This document shows positions 1 to 8,618 of a DNA stretch of 47,833 nucleotides, one piece after another. Made by a program: the position numbers and the translations under genes. Source of the DNA: Gammaproteobacteria bacterium (lineage in GTDB: Bacteria > Pseudomonadota > Gammaproteobacteria > CAJXQU01); the NCBI GenBank assembly GCA_026984775.1, contig JALSRM010000024.1, positions 1 through 47,833 of the forward strand. The letters run 5' to 3'. A model generated the notes under the pieces. That model was not told the origin of the DNA. It was given only the letters and a program-made list of their open reading frames with translations, and did not search any database. Position 1 is the stretch's first letter, and each line of letters opens with the position of its first letter.

Positions 1-236
1 ATGAGGATCTAGCTTCAAGGCAACATCTCACCCTTGAAAACAGACGTGGAAAGCTTTTTATTGTCGATATCAGCACCAATGGAACTTGGATTAGAAGCGA
101 AAAAGGTAAAGAAATTTTTCTACGTCGTGACGAAATGCAACTTCCTTCCTCGGGTGAATTCAGTTTTGGTCGCCCCTTCCGGGAAAATCCCGAACATATT
201 CTTCATTTCAGGATCGAACAGGAAGTGACCAAATGA
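1..236 (+). CDS. FHA-domain protein, C-terminal fragment (runs off left edge)
   Basis: Reading frame 3 is open from the left edge to the TGA at 234-236. It encodes the C-terminal part of a forkhead-associated (FHA) phosphothreonine-binding domain. The visible signature is SRQHLTLENRRGK followed by FIVDISTNGTWI, the usual SxxH and (D)xSxNGT elements of FHA. The tail after the domain (LRRDEMQLPSSGEFSFG) resembles the end of bacterial class III adenylate cyclase-FHA fusion proteins, but the N-terminus is outside the window, so this is inference. Its stop overlaps the start of the PP2C gene in an ATGA, so the two are probably translated together. An FHA domain reads Thr phosphorylation and PP2C removes it, which makes a Ser/Thr phosphorylation module likely. 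No kinase is visible here. Confidence 0.8.
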   Translation, partial: EDLASRQHLTLENRRGKLFIVDISTNGTWIRSEKGKEIFLRRDEMQLPSSGEFSFGRPFRENPEHILHFRIEQEVTK

Positions 237-952
237 GCATTTTCTGGGAATCTTCCTCTGCCACCCATACGGGAAAGGTCAGAAAACATAATGAAGATTC
301 CTTGCTCGACAAACCGGAATATGGGTTATGGGTAATCGCTGATGGTATGGGCGGGCATGATGCTGGTGATTTCGCCAGCCGTCTCATCGTCAAGACGATC
401 GACAAACTTGCTGTGGATGACGATATCAAGACCTTTTGTGACAAGGTAAAGACAGCACTTTATTCTATTAACGATTACCTGATCAGACTCGGAGAAAAGC
501 ACAACCGAATGAACGGCAGTACGGCATTGGCCATGCTTCTTACAGAAGACAACTGCTACTTTGTTTGGGCCGGTGACAGCCGCCTCTACCTCTATCGGGA
601 TAATCAACTGACACAATTAACAAAAGATCACTCCCAGGCAGAAGTCTATGTGGAACTGGGGATGTTGACACGTGAAGAGGCCTCCCGCCATGTCTCTTCG
701 AATCTTCTGACCCGGTGCATCGGTATTGATGAAAACCTGGAACTTGAAACCGGATACTGCGATGTCAAGCCAGGTGATCGTTTTCTCTTGAGTTCTGATG
801 GCCTCGACAAGCATGTTTCACACGAAGATATTGAGCAAAAACTGTCACAAACCAATCGGGAAGAAGCTATCGATGAACTCATCGAAATGGCATTGAAAGA
901 TGGCGGTACAGATAACATCAGTGTTGTAATTATTGATACAATGGCAAAATGA
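233..952 (+). CDS. PP2C-family Ser/Thr protein phosphatase (PrpC/Stp type)
   Basis: This encodes a 239-residue cytoplasmic protein with all the metal-binding motifs of bacterial PP2C (PPM) phosphatases. They are R17-x2-NED at residues 17-22, DGMGGH at 37-42, GSTA and AGDSRLYLYR in the middle, LLSSDGL near 190 and GGTDNIS at 224-230. The length matches single-domain PrpC/Stp proteins. It would dephosphorylate Ser/Thr residues using Mn/Mg. The start ATG overlaps the stop of the upstream FHA gene, and its own stop overlaps the ubiG start (ATGA at 949-952), so it sits inside a tightly packed operon. The linkage to ubiG may be only positional. The substrate is unknown. Confidence 0.93.
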   Translation: MSIFWESSSATHTGKVRKHNEDSLLDKPEYGLWVIADGMGGHDAGDFASRLIVKTIDKLAVDDDIKTFCDKVKTALYSINDYLIRLGEKHNRMNGSTALAMLLTEDNCYFVWAGDSRLYLYRDNQLTQLTKDHSQAEVYVELGMLTREEASRHVSSNLLTRCIGIDENLELETGYCDVKPGDRFLLSSDGLDKHVSHEDIEQKLSQTNREEAIDELIEMALKDGGTDNISVVIIDTMAK

Positions 953-1671
953 CTTCGGGTACCGTACCAGAAAATACCGATCCCTATGAAATCAGCAAGT
1001 TTGATACCGTTGCTACAGGGTGGTGGGATCCTGAAGGAGAGCTTAAAACATTACACCATATCAACCCCATCCGGCTTCAATATATCGAAAAGCACGCAGG
1101 TGGCTTGGAGAACAAAACAGTCGCAGACATCGGATGTGGTGGCGGCATTCTTTCCGAAAGCATGGCACAAAGCGGTGCAAATGTAACTGCTATTGACGCC
1201 AGTGAAAAGGCCCTGCAAATTGCACGATTGCATCAAAAAAAAAGTGGAATAACAGTTGAATACATCCATTCAACTGCCGAGGCATTGGTCACAGAACGAG
1301 CAGGCCAGTTTGACGTAGTGACCTGTATGGAGTTGCTAGAACATGTCCCAGAACCCTCAAGCATCATTACAGCATGCTCTGCTTTGACAAAACCTGGCGG
1401 TCTTGTTTTCTTTTCAACTTTAAACCGTACCCTGAAAGCCTATACTCTGGCTGTTCTTGGTGCTGAATACATGCTTGGCCTTTTGCCCAAAGGCACCCAC
1501 CAGTATGCAAAATTTCTAAGGCCATCTGAACTGGCATACTGGATGAGAACGACCTGCCTCGAACTCCAGGATCTTTCGGGTATGGCCTACAACCCGGTCA
1601 CCCATGAGGCCTTTTTGACTTCAGACATAAAGGTCAATTATCTGATCTGCGCACAAAAGCTTGATGATTAA
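949..1671 (+). CDS. ubiG: Ubiquinone biosynthesis O-methyltransferase UbiG
   Basis: This is a 240-residue SAM-dependent methyltransferase. The N-terminal segment has the UbiG signature (FDTVATGWWDPEGELKTLH, residues 18-36) and is followed by SAM motif I, VADIGCGGG, at residues 58-66. The later block STLNRTLKAY followed by LPKGTHQYAKF is also typical of UbiG. The enzyme performs both O-methylations in ubiquinone synthesis, acting on polyprenyl-catechol and demethylubiquinol intermediates at the membrane. The start codon overlaps the PP2C stop and the gene overlaps the following HAD phosphatase by 8 bases. The order ubiG then HAD phosphatase is also found in Pseudomonas. Confidence 0.95.
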   Translation: MTSGTVPENTDPYEISKFDTVATGWWDPEGELKTLHHINPIRLQYIEKHAGGLENKTVADIGCGGGILSESMAQSGANVTAIDASEKALQIARLHQKKSGITVEYIHSTAEALVTERAGQFDVVTCMELLEHVPEPSSIITACSALTKPGGLVFFSTLNRTLKAYTLAVLGAEYMLGLLPKGTHQYAKFLRPSELAYWMRTTCLELQDLSGMAYNPVTHEAFLTSDIKVNYLICAQKLDD

Positions 1672-2320
1672 AGGCATACTGTTTGATCTCGACGGTACGT
1701 TTGCCGATACTGCACCTGATCTGGCCGATGCTTTGAACAGGGTTCGCCAAGTTCAGGGATTAAAGCCGATCCCACTCGAACCCATCCGTTTGCAAACATC
1801 CAATGGGGCAAATGCCCTGATCAAACTAGGTTTTGAAAAAGATCAAGAAGATCCAGAGTTTGAAATCCTCAAGCAACAGTTACTGGATCTGTATCTGGAA
1901 AACATAGCCCGTCATACACGCCTTTTCAAAGGTATCCCTAAGTTGCTTGATAAACTTGATGAGAGAGGAATCGAATGGGGAATCGTAACCAACAAACCTA
2001 AACGGTTTACTATACCGCTGATGAAAGAGCTGGATATCTTCTTGAGAACGGACTGTATTGTCAGTGGAGATACGACGCCTTTTTCTAAACCACATCCAGC
2101 CCCCCTCATTCATGCAGCCAAGCTGTTGAACCTCGCCCCACAGGAATGTATCTATATTGGTGATGCAGAACGTGACATCAAAGCAGCATGCAATGCCGGG
2201 ATGCGCTCACTGATTGCCATGTTTGGTTATCTTGGGCCGAACGACGAACCTGAGGAATGGGGCGCAGACGGATTTATCGAAAAACCGGAAGATACACTTG
2301 CCTACCTTGACTACTGGTGA
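1664..2320 (+). CDS. HAD-family phosphatase: phosphoglycolate phosphatase Gph or MurNAc-6-phosphate phosphatase MupP
   Basis: This is a 218-residue HAD hydrolase with the nucleophile motif DLDGT at residues 8-12, a cap region, and the late acidic motif IGDAERDIKAA. Family members hydrolyse small phosphates: Gph removes phosphate from 2-phosphoglycolate, and MupP acts on N-acetylmuramate 6-phosphate during peptidoglycan recycling. Sequence reading cannot separate the two, but the position directly behind ubiG is that of mupP in Pseudomonas. The ATG at 1664 is preferred over a TTG three bases earlier, because it gives the usual MIKG N-terminus. The 3' end overlaps the convergent YgfX-like gene by ten bases. 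Confidence 0.85.
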   Translation: MIKGILFDLDGTFADTAPDLADALNRVRQVQGLKPIPLEPIRLQTSNGANALIKLGFEKDQEDPEFEILKQQLLDLYLENIARHTRLFKGIPKLLDKLDERGIEWGIVTNKPKRFTIPLMKELDIFLRTDCIVSGDTTPFSKPHPAPLIHAAKLLNLAPQECIYIGDAERDIKAACNAGMRSLIAMFGYLGPNDEPEEWGADGFIEKPEDTLAYLDYW

Positions 2321-2730
2321 AGATACTTCAGTCTTACCCGTACACGTCGAAAGACATCGGCATCAACATTATCTGGCAACAGGATTAGAGACTTTCTTTT
2401 CCCGTCGGGCAGTCGGAAACGTAATACTGTCAGCCATGGTTGGATGAGGCAGTTCGGCAACAGTTCTGCACTGACGTGAACATTTATTCCCATACTGAGC
2501 AGCCATGTGTCATCTGCCCGCAATACCGCCTCCCGGATCCCGCTCCCGATGTGCCAGCAGTGCTGCCTTGTAACCGATACGCTCCAAACGGAAATCAACA
2601 CAATGAGGATAACTTTCAGCCACATATGGACCGGCAGCATAATGACCACACTCCCGGCGAACAATGCCATCAGGGTAAGGCAAATGAAGAGTCTTGCAGA
2701 AAATCCTGGATGGATTTTCTGCGGTGTCAT
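2311..2730 (-). CDS. YgfX (CptA)-like membrane protein
   Basis: This is a short membrane protein of about 139 residues from the ATG at 2730. A longer form starting at a GTG at 2799 is possible but would exceed the family size. It has two closely spaced hydrophobic segments near the N-terminus and a C-terminal cytoplasmic part ending in LPDNVDADVFRRVRVRLKY. That ending is a hallmark of the YgfX/CptA family (DUF1434). In enterobacteria ygfX is paired with sdhE (ygfY) and was described as a toxin-like inhibitor of FtsZ/MreB; that role is debated. Here it lies on the opposite strand just upstream of the sdh operon that carries sdhE, which keeps the family association in a different layout. Family assignment is by motif and context. 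Confidence 0.7.
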   Translation of the reverse strand: MTPQKIHPGFSARLFICLTLMALFAGSVVIMLPVHMWLKVILIVLISVWSVSVTRQHCWHIGSGIREAVLRADDTWLLSMGINVHVSAELLPNCLIQPWLTVLRFRLPDGKRKSLILLPDNVDADVFRRVRVRLKYLHQ

Positions 2731-2852
2731 GAAATGGTTAAGCGGTTTATTCACGAATACTTTACACAGTTTTTTTCTACGGGACTTGAAATCCTCCACT
2801 GATAAAAAGATACTAGCCTACCTCTCTATCAAGGTTGTCAGTTAGAAGTGTA

Positions 2853-3038
2853 ATGGATACAAAAATCAAAGATAACAAAACAACATTGCAAAGCGCCGAA
2901 GAACGGGTGAGGATAAGAGAAAACAAAAACAAGCCCGTTAAAGAACAACATCCCAAAGAAATTGGTGGCCGTATCGATGGTTTGGAGCCAACTCGCTATG
3001 GGGATTGGGAATATAAAGGCCGCTGCATTGATTTCTAA
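2853..3038 (+). CDS. DUF1674 protein, SDHAF4-like succinate dehydrogenase assembly factor
   Basis: This is a 61-residue charged protein whose C-terminus reads EIGGRIDGLEPTRYGDWEYKG and ends in CIDF. That matches the conserved tail (EPTRYGDWExKG..DF) of the DUF1674 family, which includes the eukaryotic factor SDHAF4. SDHAF4 binds flavinylated SdhA and helps it join SdhB. The ATG at 2853 is chosen over a TTG at 2835, which gives a non-family extension. The gene sits 18 bases before sdhC, so it is probably the first gene of the sdh operon. The N-terminal 30 residues are low-complexity and charged, as is common in this family. Confidence 0.8.
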   Translation: MDTKIKDNKTTLQSAEERVRIRENKNKPVKEQHPKEIGGRIDGLEPTRYGDWEYKGRCIDF

Positions 3039-3056
3039 ACTTTAAGGTAACTATCT

Positions 3057-3449
3057 ATGTCGACACAAAACCGACCGTTATCGCCCCATCTGGAGGTTTA
3101 CAGGCTTCCTTTAACCGGGCTAATTTCTATCACCCACCGAATGACGGGGGTCGCCTTGTCAGTTGGTACCTTGCTGTTTGCGTACTGGCTAATTGCTGCT
3201 GCATCAGGTCCTGAGTCCTATGCCACGATCAATGGATTTCTTGGTTCCTGGATAGGTAAAGTTCTGTTGTTTCTCTGGAGCTTCGCTTTTTATTTCCACT
3301 TTTGCAACGGAATTCGTCATCTATTCTGGGATGCTGGCAAAGGATTCGACAAGGAAGTCGTTGAAAAAACAGCAAAAGCAGTATTAATAACATCCGTAGT
3401 ACTTACTGTACTGACATGGATCATTATTCTCGCAGGAGGAGGATCATGA
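3057..3449 (+). CDS. sdhC: Succinate dehydrogenase cytochrome b556 subunit SdhC
   Basis: This is a 130-residue membrane anchor of complex II with three hydrophobic helices. It opens with the conserved RPLSPHLEVYRLPLTGLISI. The SITHRMTG motif carries the Ser and Arg that line the ubiquinone site. The histidines in FYFHFCNGIRHLFWD include the expected heme b ligand. With SdhD it anchors SdhAB in the inner membrane and passes electrons to ubiquinone. The stop overlaps the sdhD start (ATGA at 3446-3449). Confidence 0.95.
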   Translation: MSTQNRPLSPHLEVYRLPLTGLISITHRMTGVALSVGTLLFAYWLIAAASGPESYATINGFLGSWIGKVLLFLWSFAFYFHFCNGIRHLFWDAGKGFDKEVVEKTAKAVLITSVVLTVLTWIIILAGGGS

Positions 3450-3826
3450 GCTTGCAAACACCCCTTAAAAGAGCAATTGGCCTCGGATCAGCAAAAGAAG
3501 GTGTCCATCACTGGAAGGCACAAAGGTTGACGGCAATCGTCATGATCCCACTCAGTTTATGGTTTGTCTGTAATGTAGCCAGCCTTGCCGGTGGTGAATA
3601 TGCTGACTTGGTCACCTGGATCAAGCAACCCTTCAGTGCGGCACTGATGCTCCTGTTATTGTTCAGCATGTTCTACCATATGGCCTTGGGCCTTCAGGTG
3701 GTCATCGAAGATTATGTCCATACAACCTGGATGAAAATTACACTTTTGCTCATAACCCAATTCGGGTCGATTCTTATCGGCCTTGCCAGTATTGTTTCCG
3801 TCTTGCTGATCGCTACAGGAGATTAA
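3446..3826 (+). CDS. sdhD: Succinate dehydrogenase membrane anchor subunit SdhD
   Basis: This is a 126-residue subunit with three membrane spans, containing GSAKEGVHHWKAQRLTAI near the N-terminus and MFYHMALGLQVVIEDYVH in the second helix. The histidine/aspartate/tyrosine set there supplies the second heme ligand and part of the quinone pocket. The start is the ATG at 3446, which overlaps the sdhC stop and follows a strong GGAGGA ribosome-binding site. An earlier in-frame ATG at 3416 lies inside sdhC and is unlikely. It forms complex II with SdhC, SdhA and SdhB. Confidence 0.94.
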   Translation: MSLQTPLKRAIGLGSAKEGVHHWKAQRLTAIVMIPLSLWFVCNVASLAGGEYADLVTWIKQPFSAALMLLLLFSMFYHMALGLQVVIEDYVHTTWMKITLLLITQFGSILIGLASIVSVLLIATGD

Positions 3827-3832
3827 ACAACC

Positions 3833-5623
3833 ATGACCGACGAATATAAAATCATTGAACATAAATACGATGTCGTCGTGGTCGGCGCAGGCGGTGCCGG
3901 ACTTCGTGCGACATTCGGTATGGCTCAAAAAGGTTTGAAGACTGCCTGTCTGACCAAGGTCTTCCCTACTCGTAGCCATACTGTCGCTGCCCAAGGAGGC
4001 ATGAGCGCAGCACTCGGCAATATGGGCGAAGACAAATGGCAATGGCACATGTATGACACAGTCAAGGGCTCTGACTGGCTCGGTGATCAGGATGCAATCG
4101 AATACATGTGTCGTGAGGCAGTCCCATCTGCAATCGAGCTTGAACATTATGGGGTCCCCTTTTCCCGTACCGAGGAAGGTAAAATCTATCAACGCCCCTT
4201 TGGTGGCATGACCACCAACTTTGGAGAAGGCATTGCACAACGTACCTGTGCGGCTGCGGATCGTACCGGCCATGCCATCCTGCATACACTTTATCAGCAA
4301 TCACTGAAGCACGATGCAGAATTCTTTATCGAATATTTTGCACTGGATCTGGTGATGGACGACGAAGGCGTTTGTAGAGGTGTCCTAGCATGGTGTTTGG
4401 AAGACGGTACACTTCACCTCTTCCGTGGACATGAAACTGTGCTTGCCACTGGCGGCTATGGTCGTGCCTATTTCTCCTGTACTTCCGCACATACCTGTAC
4501 CGGTGATGGCAACGCCATGGTATTGCGAGCTGGTTTACCTTTACAAGATATGGAATTCATTCAGTTTCACCCTACTGGTATCTATGGAGCTGGTTGCCTG
4601 ATTACTGAAGGTGTCCGTGGCGAAGGTGGCTATTTGACGAATTCAGAAGGCGAGCGATTCATGGAGCGTTATGCACCCAATGCCAAAGACTTGGCCTCTA
4701 GGGATGTGGTCAGCCGCTCTATGACCATAGAAATTCGTGAGGGACGTGGCGTTGGCAAAAACAAGGATCATATCCATTTGCATCTTGAACATCTTGGCGC
4801 AGATGTGATCAATGAACGACTGCCTGGCATCGCAGAATCTGCAGAAATCTTTGCCGGCGTTGATGTCACCAAGGAACCTATCCCCGTTATTCCTACCGTT
4901 CACTACAACATGGGTGGTATTCCCACCAACTACCATGGTGAAGTTGTTACGCTGAAAGACAAGGATCCTGATCATGTTGTGCAAGGTCTTATGGCTATTG
5001 GTGAAGCAGCTTGCGTTTCTGTACACGGAGCAAATCGACTGGGTTCCAATTCACTGCTGGATTTGGTCGTGTTTGGTCGGGCGGCAGCGATCCGGGCGGC
5101 TGAAAAGGTCACACCTGGACAATCGCATCCACCTCTGCCGAAAGACGCAGTCGATAAACTGGTTGCTCGCTTTGACAAAATCAGAAATGCCAATGGTTCA
5201 CTTCCAACAGCAAAAATCCGCGACAATATGCAACGGACCATGCAAAACAACGCTGCGGTATTCCGGACCGGAGAAGTGCTTCAGGAAGGCATTGAAAAAC
5301 TGAGGGAGATTTGTGAGTCATACGCAGATGTACAAGTCTCTGATCGCTCCATGATTTGGAATACCGATCTGGTCGAAACACTGGAACTCGAGAATCTGCT
5401 GCAGTGTGCAACGGTGAGTATTCATGGTGCACTGAATCGAGAAGAAAGTCGTGGGGCACACGCACGGGAAGACTTCCCAGAACGCGACGATGAAAACTGG
5501 ATGAAACATACCCTTGCATCGCTTAGCGATGACTGGAATGTCAAGTTTGATTACCGTCCAGTTCATACCTATACATTGACGAATGAAGTTGAATACATCA
5601 AGCCCAAGCCTCGCGTCTATTAG
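3833..5623 (+). CDS. sdhA: Succinate dehydrogenase flavoprotein subunit SdhA
   Basis: This is a 596-residue flavoprotein that oxidises succinate to fumarate. The dinucleotide-binding motif [11 protein letters not shown] is at residues 16-26. The covalent FAD histidine is expected at H49 in [11 protein letters not shown]. Substrate-site blocks are visible at [10 protein letters not shown] and [14 protein letters not shown], and the C-terminal [16 protein letters not shown] is typical. Length and motifs match proteobacterial SdhA. FAD attachment is normally helped by SdhE, which is encoded in the same operon at 6493. It lies six bases after sdhD. Confidence 0.97.
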   Translation: MTDEYKIIEHKYDVVVVGAGGAGLRATFGMAQKGLKTACLTKVFPTRSHTVAAQGGMSAALGNMGEDKWQWHMYDTVKGSDWLGDQDAIEYMCREAVPSAIELEHYGVPFSRTEEGKIYQRPFGGMTTNFGEGIAQRTCAAADRTGHAILHTLYQQSLKHDAEFFIEYFALDLVMDDEGVCRGVLAWCLEDGTLHLFRGHETVLATGGYGRAYFSCTSAHTCTGDGNAMVLRAGLPLQDMEFIQFHPTGIYGAGCLITEGVRGEGGYLTNSEGERFMERYAPNAKDLASRDVVSRSMTIEIREGRGVGKNKDHIHLHLEHLGADVINERLPGIAESAEIFAGVDVTKEPIPVIPTVHYNMGGIPTNYHGEVVTLKDKDPDHVVQGLMAIGEAACVSVHGANRLGSNSLLDLVVFGRAAAIRAAEKVTPGQSHPPLPKDAVDKLVARFDKIRNANGSLPTAKIRDNMQRTMQNNAAVFRTGEVLQEGIEKLREICESYADVQVSDRSMIWNTDLVETLELENLLQCATVSIHGALNREESRGAHAREDFPERDDENWMKHTLASLSDDWNVKFDYRPVHTYTLTNEVEYIKPKPRVY

Positions 5624-5650
5624 GCTTGAAACAACAGAAGGAAATTAGAT

Positions 5651-6436
5651 ATGGTTGAATTTACGCTTCCACCAAATTCAAAAGTCGGTACTGGCAAGAC
5701 AGTAACAGCAGCCAACAACGCACAAAGGAAGAAGATCTTCAAGATCTATCGCTGGGATCCAGATAGTGGTGAAAATCCACGCCTTGATAGTTTCGAGATC
5801 AATTTAGAAAACTGTGGTCCTATGGTTCTTGATGCCTTGTTGTATATCAAAAATGAGCTGGATCCAACTCTTACCCTGCGCCGTTCATGCCGTGAAGGAA
5901 TTTGTGGTTCCTGTGCGATGAATATCGATGGACGCAATACGCTGGCATGTACGAAGGCTATTGCAGACATCGATGGAGATGTAAAAATCTACCCCTTACC
6001 CCACATGGCAGTGGTCAAGGATCTCGTCCCTGATCTGACTCACTTCTATGCTCAGTATGCCTCTATAAAACCTTGGATTCAGACAGAGAGTCCAACACCT
6101 CCGGATGATCAGGAACGACTTCAGTCAAAAGAGGATCGGGCCAAACTCGATGGGCTCTATGAATGTATTCTCTGTGCCTGCTGTTCGACGAGCTGCCCAA
6201 GTTACTGGTGGAACAGCGATCGTTATCTTGGACCAGCAGCTCTTCTCCAGGCATATCGCTGGATTGCAGACAGTCGTGATGAGGCTACTGGTGAACGTTT
6301 GGAAGCATTGGAAGATCCTTTCAAACTTTATCGTTGTCATACCATAATGAACTGTACAGATACATGTCCAAAAGGACTGAATCCAGCAAAAGCTATCGCC
6401 GAGATTAAGAAATTGCAAGTTCTCAAGGGAACTTGA
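5651..6436 (+). CDS. sdhB: Succinate dehydrogenase iron-sulfur subunit SdhB
   Basis: This is a 261-residue subunit carrying three Fe-S clusters. The [2Fe-2S] ligands are C80, C85, C88 and C100. The [13 protein letters not shown] motif and the later [15 protein letters not shown] supply the [4Fe-4S] and [3Fe-4S] ligands. It relays electrons from SdhA to the quinone site in SdhCD. About 25 residues at the N-terminus (before [10 protein letters not shown]) are longer than in E. coli SdhB. The gene follows sdhA by 27 bases with an AAGGAAAT ribosome-binding site. Confidence 0.96.
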   Translation: MVEFTLPPNSKVGTGKTVTAANNAQRKKIFKIYRWDPDSGENPRLDSFEINLENCGPMVLDALLYIKNELDPTLTLRRSCREGICGSCAMNIDGRNTLACTKAIADIDGDVKIYPLPHMAVVKDLVPDLTHFYAQYASIKPWIQTESPTPPDDQERLQSKEDRAKLDGLYECILCACCSTSCPSYWWNSDRYLGPAALLQAYRWIADSRDEATGERLEALEDPFKLYRCHTIMNCTDTCPKGLNPAKAIAEIKKLQVLKGT

Positions 6437-6492
6437 AAGCGGCTTTGAGCAAATGAGTGGACTAACTTCCTATCCCTGTTTAGCTAGTAAGT

Positions 6493-6747
6493 ATGACCGA
6501 TCGTAACCGTATTCGCTGGCTCTGCCGCCGTGGGATGAAGGAACTCGATCTGGTAATCACCCGTTTTTTTGAAAACGACTACGACTCGCTGACAGAACAG
6601 GATCAGATGGCCTTCCATGAGTTTTTGAATCTTGAGGATCCTGTTATCTATTCTTGGATCTTGGGTCGTTCTCGACCAGAGAACGAAAACTACGACAGTA
6701 TTATCAAAAAACTTCAGAACATGTTCGACAAACCCATTGGTTCCTGA
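6493..6747 (+). CDS. sdhE: FAD assembly factor SdhE
   Basis: This is an 84-residue protein with the diagnostic RGMKELD motif at residues 13-19, and FxxLLxxxDPxIYSWI-like features in FLNLEDPVIYSWILG. SdhE (YgfY, SDHAF2/Sdh5 family) binds SdhA and promotes covalent FAD attachment through the RGxxE motif, which is intact here. It follows sdhB by 56 bases and precedes ygfZ by 6, so it is most likely part of the sdh transcript. The window therefore encodes homologues of two separate SDH assembly factors. Confidence 0.94.
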   Translation: MTDRNRIRWLCRRGMKELDLVITRFFENDYDSLTEQDQMAFHEFLNLEDPVIYSWILGRSRPENENYDSIIKKLQNMFDKPIGS

Positions 6748-6753
6748 TAGTTA

Positions 6754-7686
6754 ATGTTTGACTCTATCAAAAACTGGTTGTCCCAACATGACGAGAATTA
6801 CCGGATCAAGCTCAATCGATATGATATCATCCAGGTTTCCGGCAAAGACGCAGCAGAATTCCTGCACAACCAGTTCACAAGCGATGTAAAAGGCCTTGCT
6901 GCTGACCTTTCCTCTCTAAGTGCTTGGTGTTCAATCAAGGGGCGCGTGCTCTATACGTTCCGTCTCTGGCATGATAAGCATATATTTTATATACAGATAC
7001 CTTCTGCCCAGACCGAATCGTTTCTGAAACGATTACAGATGTTCATTCTGCGGGCAGACGTTCATATCGAACGAACTCATTTGAATGTGTATGGTCTCTT
7101 TGGTGAACCTTTTCCAGAGATAGCAAAAGTATTGCCGACCACTGATAATCATGTCATAGCTGAAAAAAATACTTTTTTGATAAGACTTCCCTCACCTGTA
7201 ACGAAAAATCGCTTCATATTGATTACTCATGAAAAGAGTACACATCTTATCGTCGGTAATGAAAATGATAAGCACTACACACACTGGAAATTACTGGATA
7301 TTCTCACTGGGATCCCTGAAGTTCTGCCTCAGACAGCCGATCGCTTTCTTCCACAAATGCTAGATCTTGAACGTCTTGGTGGACTCAGCTTTAAAAAGGG
7401 GTGTTACCCGGGCCAGGAAATCGTTGCCCGTGTCAAATACCGGGGTGAGTTGAAGAAAAAGCTCTATAAGGGCATTACAAAATCCAATCAACAACTGGAG
7501 CCCGGTGAATCACTGATTACACTAGATGATGGGAAAGAGTTTCCTGCTGGCAACATCCTCAATCTGGTACTGATTGAGGATAATCTCTACCCAATGCTAG
7601 CCGTGATCAATATCGAAGCCTCATCTGGTCACGCACTTTTTGTGAAAAGCGATCGAGAAGCCCTATTTGAAATTCTGTCTAACTGA
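6754..7686 (+). CDS. ygfZ: Folate-binding Fe-S cluster repair protein YgfZ
   Basis: This is a 310-residue protein of the GcvT/YgfZ family. The signature KGCYPGQE is at residues 215-222, with the functional cysteine C217. The N-terminal half has the typical YgfZ opening (FLHNQFTSDVKGL and SAWCSIKGRVLYTFRLW). YgfZ uses folate to support repair or maturation of Fe-S enzymes. Placement right after sdhE fits a role in supporting Fe-S enzymes such as SdhB; that is inference. It starts at an ATG six bases after the sdhE stop. Confidence 0.92.
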   Translation: MFDSIKNWLSQHDENYRIKLNRYDIIQVSGKDAAEFLHNQFTSDVKGLAADLSSLSAWCSIKGRVLYTFRLWHDKHIFYIQIPSAQTESFLKRLQMFILRADVHIERTHLNVYGLFGEPFPEIAKVLPTTDNHVIAEKNTFLIRLPSPVTKNRFILITHEKSTHLIVGNENDKHYTHWKLLDILTGIPEVLPQTADRFLPQMLDLERLGGLSFKKGCYPGQEIVARVKYRGELKKKLYKGITKSNQQLEPGESLITLDDGKEFPAGNILNLVLIEDNLYPMLAVINIEASSGHALFVKSDREALFEILSN

Positions 7687-7811
7687 GCCCCACCTGCCTT
7701 TGACAATCTATAATCACACATCGGGAAAATTTCCCGGTTCTGGGCTATCACTGATCAAGATATAGCATGATAAGATGCGCACTAATTAAACTCTATCTCC
7801 AGACTTATTTT

Positions 7812-8618
7812 ATGTTAAGAAACAATAAATTAATAAAAAAGTTGCTCCTGTTTTCACTTCTCTTGATGATTCCTTTGATCGCCAGGACTGAAAAACCACT
7901 AGAGTCTGCGATTGAACTACGTCTTGAAGGACAGCAAGAAACACTGGAAACACAACGGGAAATCGATCAGCTCTCTAACCAGACCCTCGACATGGTCCAG
8001 GAATACCAACAGGTCATTGTCCAGCAAGGTGATCTTAAGGTGTATAACGATCAACTTGAAAAACTCGTTTTCAAACAACGTGAAAAACTGGATTCATTCA
8101 AGCGTCAATTACAAAATGCCAAAGAAGCACAAAGAACCATCGTCCCCATGATGTTACGAATGGTTAAGGTATTGAGCCGCTTTATACAACTCGATACACC
8201 CTTTCTCGAAAAAGAACGTTCCATGCGCATTGTTGCACTCAAAGAAATGCTGGACGATCCGGCCATTAGCGCTGCCGAGAAATACCGTAGAATTCTTGAG
8301 GCCTACCAGATCGAGGCAGATTATGGCAGAACTCTGGAATCGTATACTGGCGATATCGAAGTGAATGGAGAAAAACGTGCTGTAGACTTTTTGCGCGTCG
8401 GTCGTTTGGCCCTGCTCTACCTGACCCTGGACGGCTCCGAATGTGGATTCTGGAATAAAAAAGAAAAAAAATGGCAGCCCCTGTCTGATAATTACAATAA
8501 ATCAATAGCACATGCCATACGTATCGCAAGAAAAGAGGCTCCACCTGATCTGATCATAATCCCCCTCCTCATACCAGAATCGTTTTCCATGCTCGAGAAC
8601 AAAGGAGGTCAGAAATGA
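7812..8618 (+). CDS. DUF3450 periplasmic coiled-coil protein of a TonB2-type system
   Basis: This is a 268-residue exported protein of the DUF3450 family. A signal peptide spans about residues 1-25 (LLLFSLLLMIPLIART). It is followed by long heptad-rich coiled coils at about residues 35-120, and a C-terminal globular part with GECGFW-like text (GSECGFWNKKEKKW). In Vibrio and relatives, DUF3450 proteins are encoded first in operons with TtpC, ExbB2, ExbD2, TonB2 and a TPR protein, exactly the order here. The molecular role is not established. I chose the ATG at 7812 because it gives a clean signal peptide; an upstream ATG at 7767 is possible. Confidence 0.85.
   Translation: MLRNNKLIKKLLLFSLLLMIPLIARTEKPLESAIELRLEGQQETLETQREIDQLSNQTLDMVQEYQQVIVQQGDLKVYNDQLEKLVFKQREKLDSFKRQLQNAKEAQRTIVPMMLRMVKVLSRFIQLDTPFLEKERSMRIVALKEMLDDPAISAAEKYRRILEAYQIEADYGRTLESYTGDIEVNGEKRAVDFLRVGRLALLYLTLDGSECGFWNKKEKKWQPLSDNYNKSIAHAIRIARKEAPPDLIIIPLLIPESFSMLENKGGQK

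Noticed and set aside
34-228. A 64-codon plus-strand open frame starting at an internal codon near the left edge
   Set aside because: The neighbouring frame 3 encodes a clear FHA domain with the SxxH and NGT motifs and couples to the PP2C gene, so the other frame is a shadow.
2440-2845. Two plus-strand open frames of about 110-120 codons opposite the YgfX-like gene
   Set aside because: They lie antisense to a recognisable protein family, show no domain or start signal, and have shadow-like composition.
3656-4304. Long minus-strand frames inside sdhD/sdhA
   Set aside because: They are antisense to strongly conserved SDH genes and show no recognisable protein motif.
7687-7811. Fur box or promoter upstream of the TonB2 operon (TTGACA next to TATAAT, and GCAT-N6-ATGC)
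   Set aside because: The two hexamers are only three bases apart, and the palindrome does not match the GATAAT-type Fur pattern.
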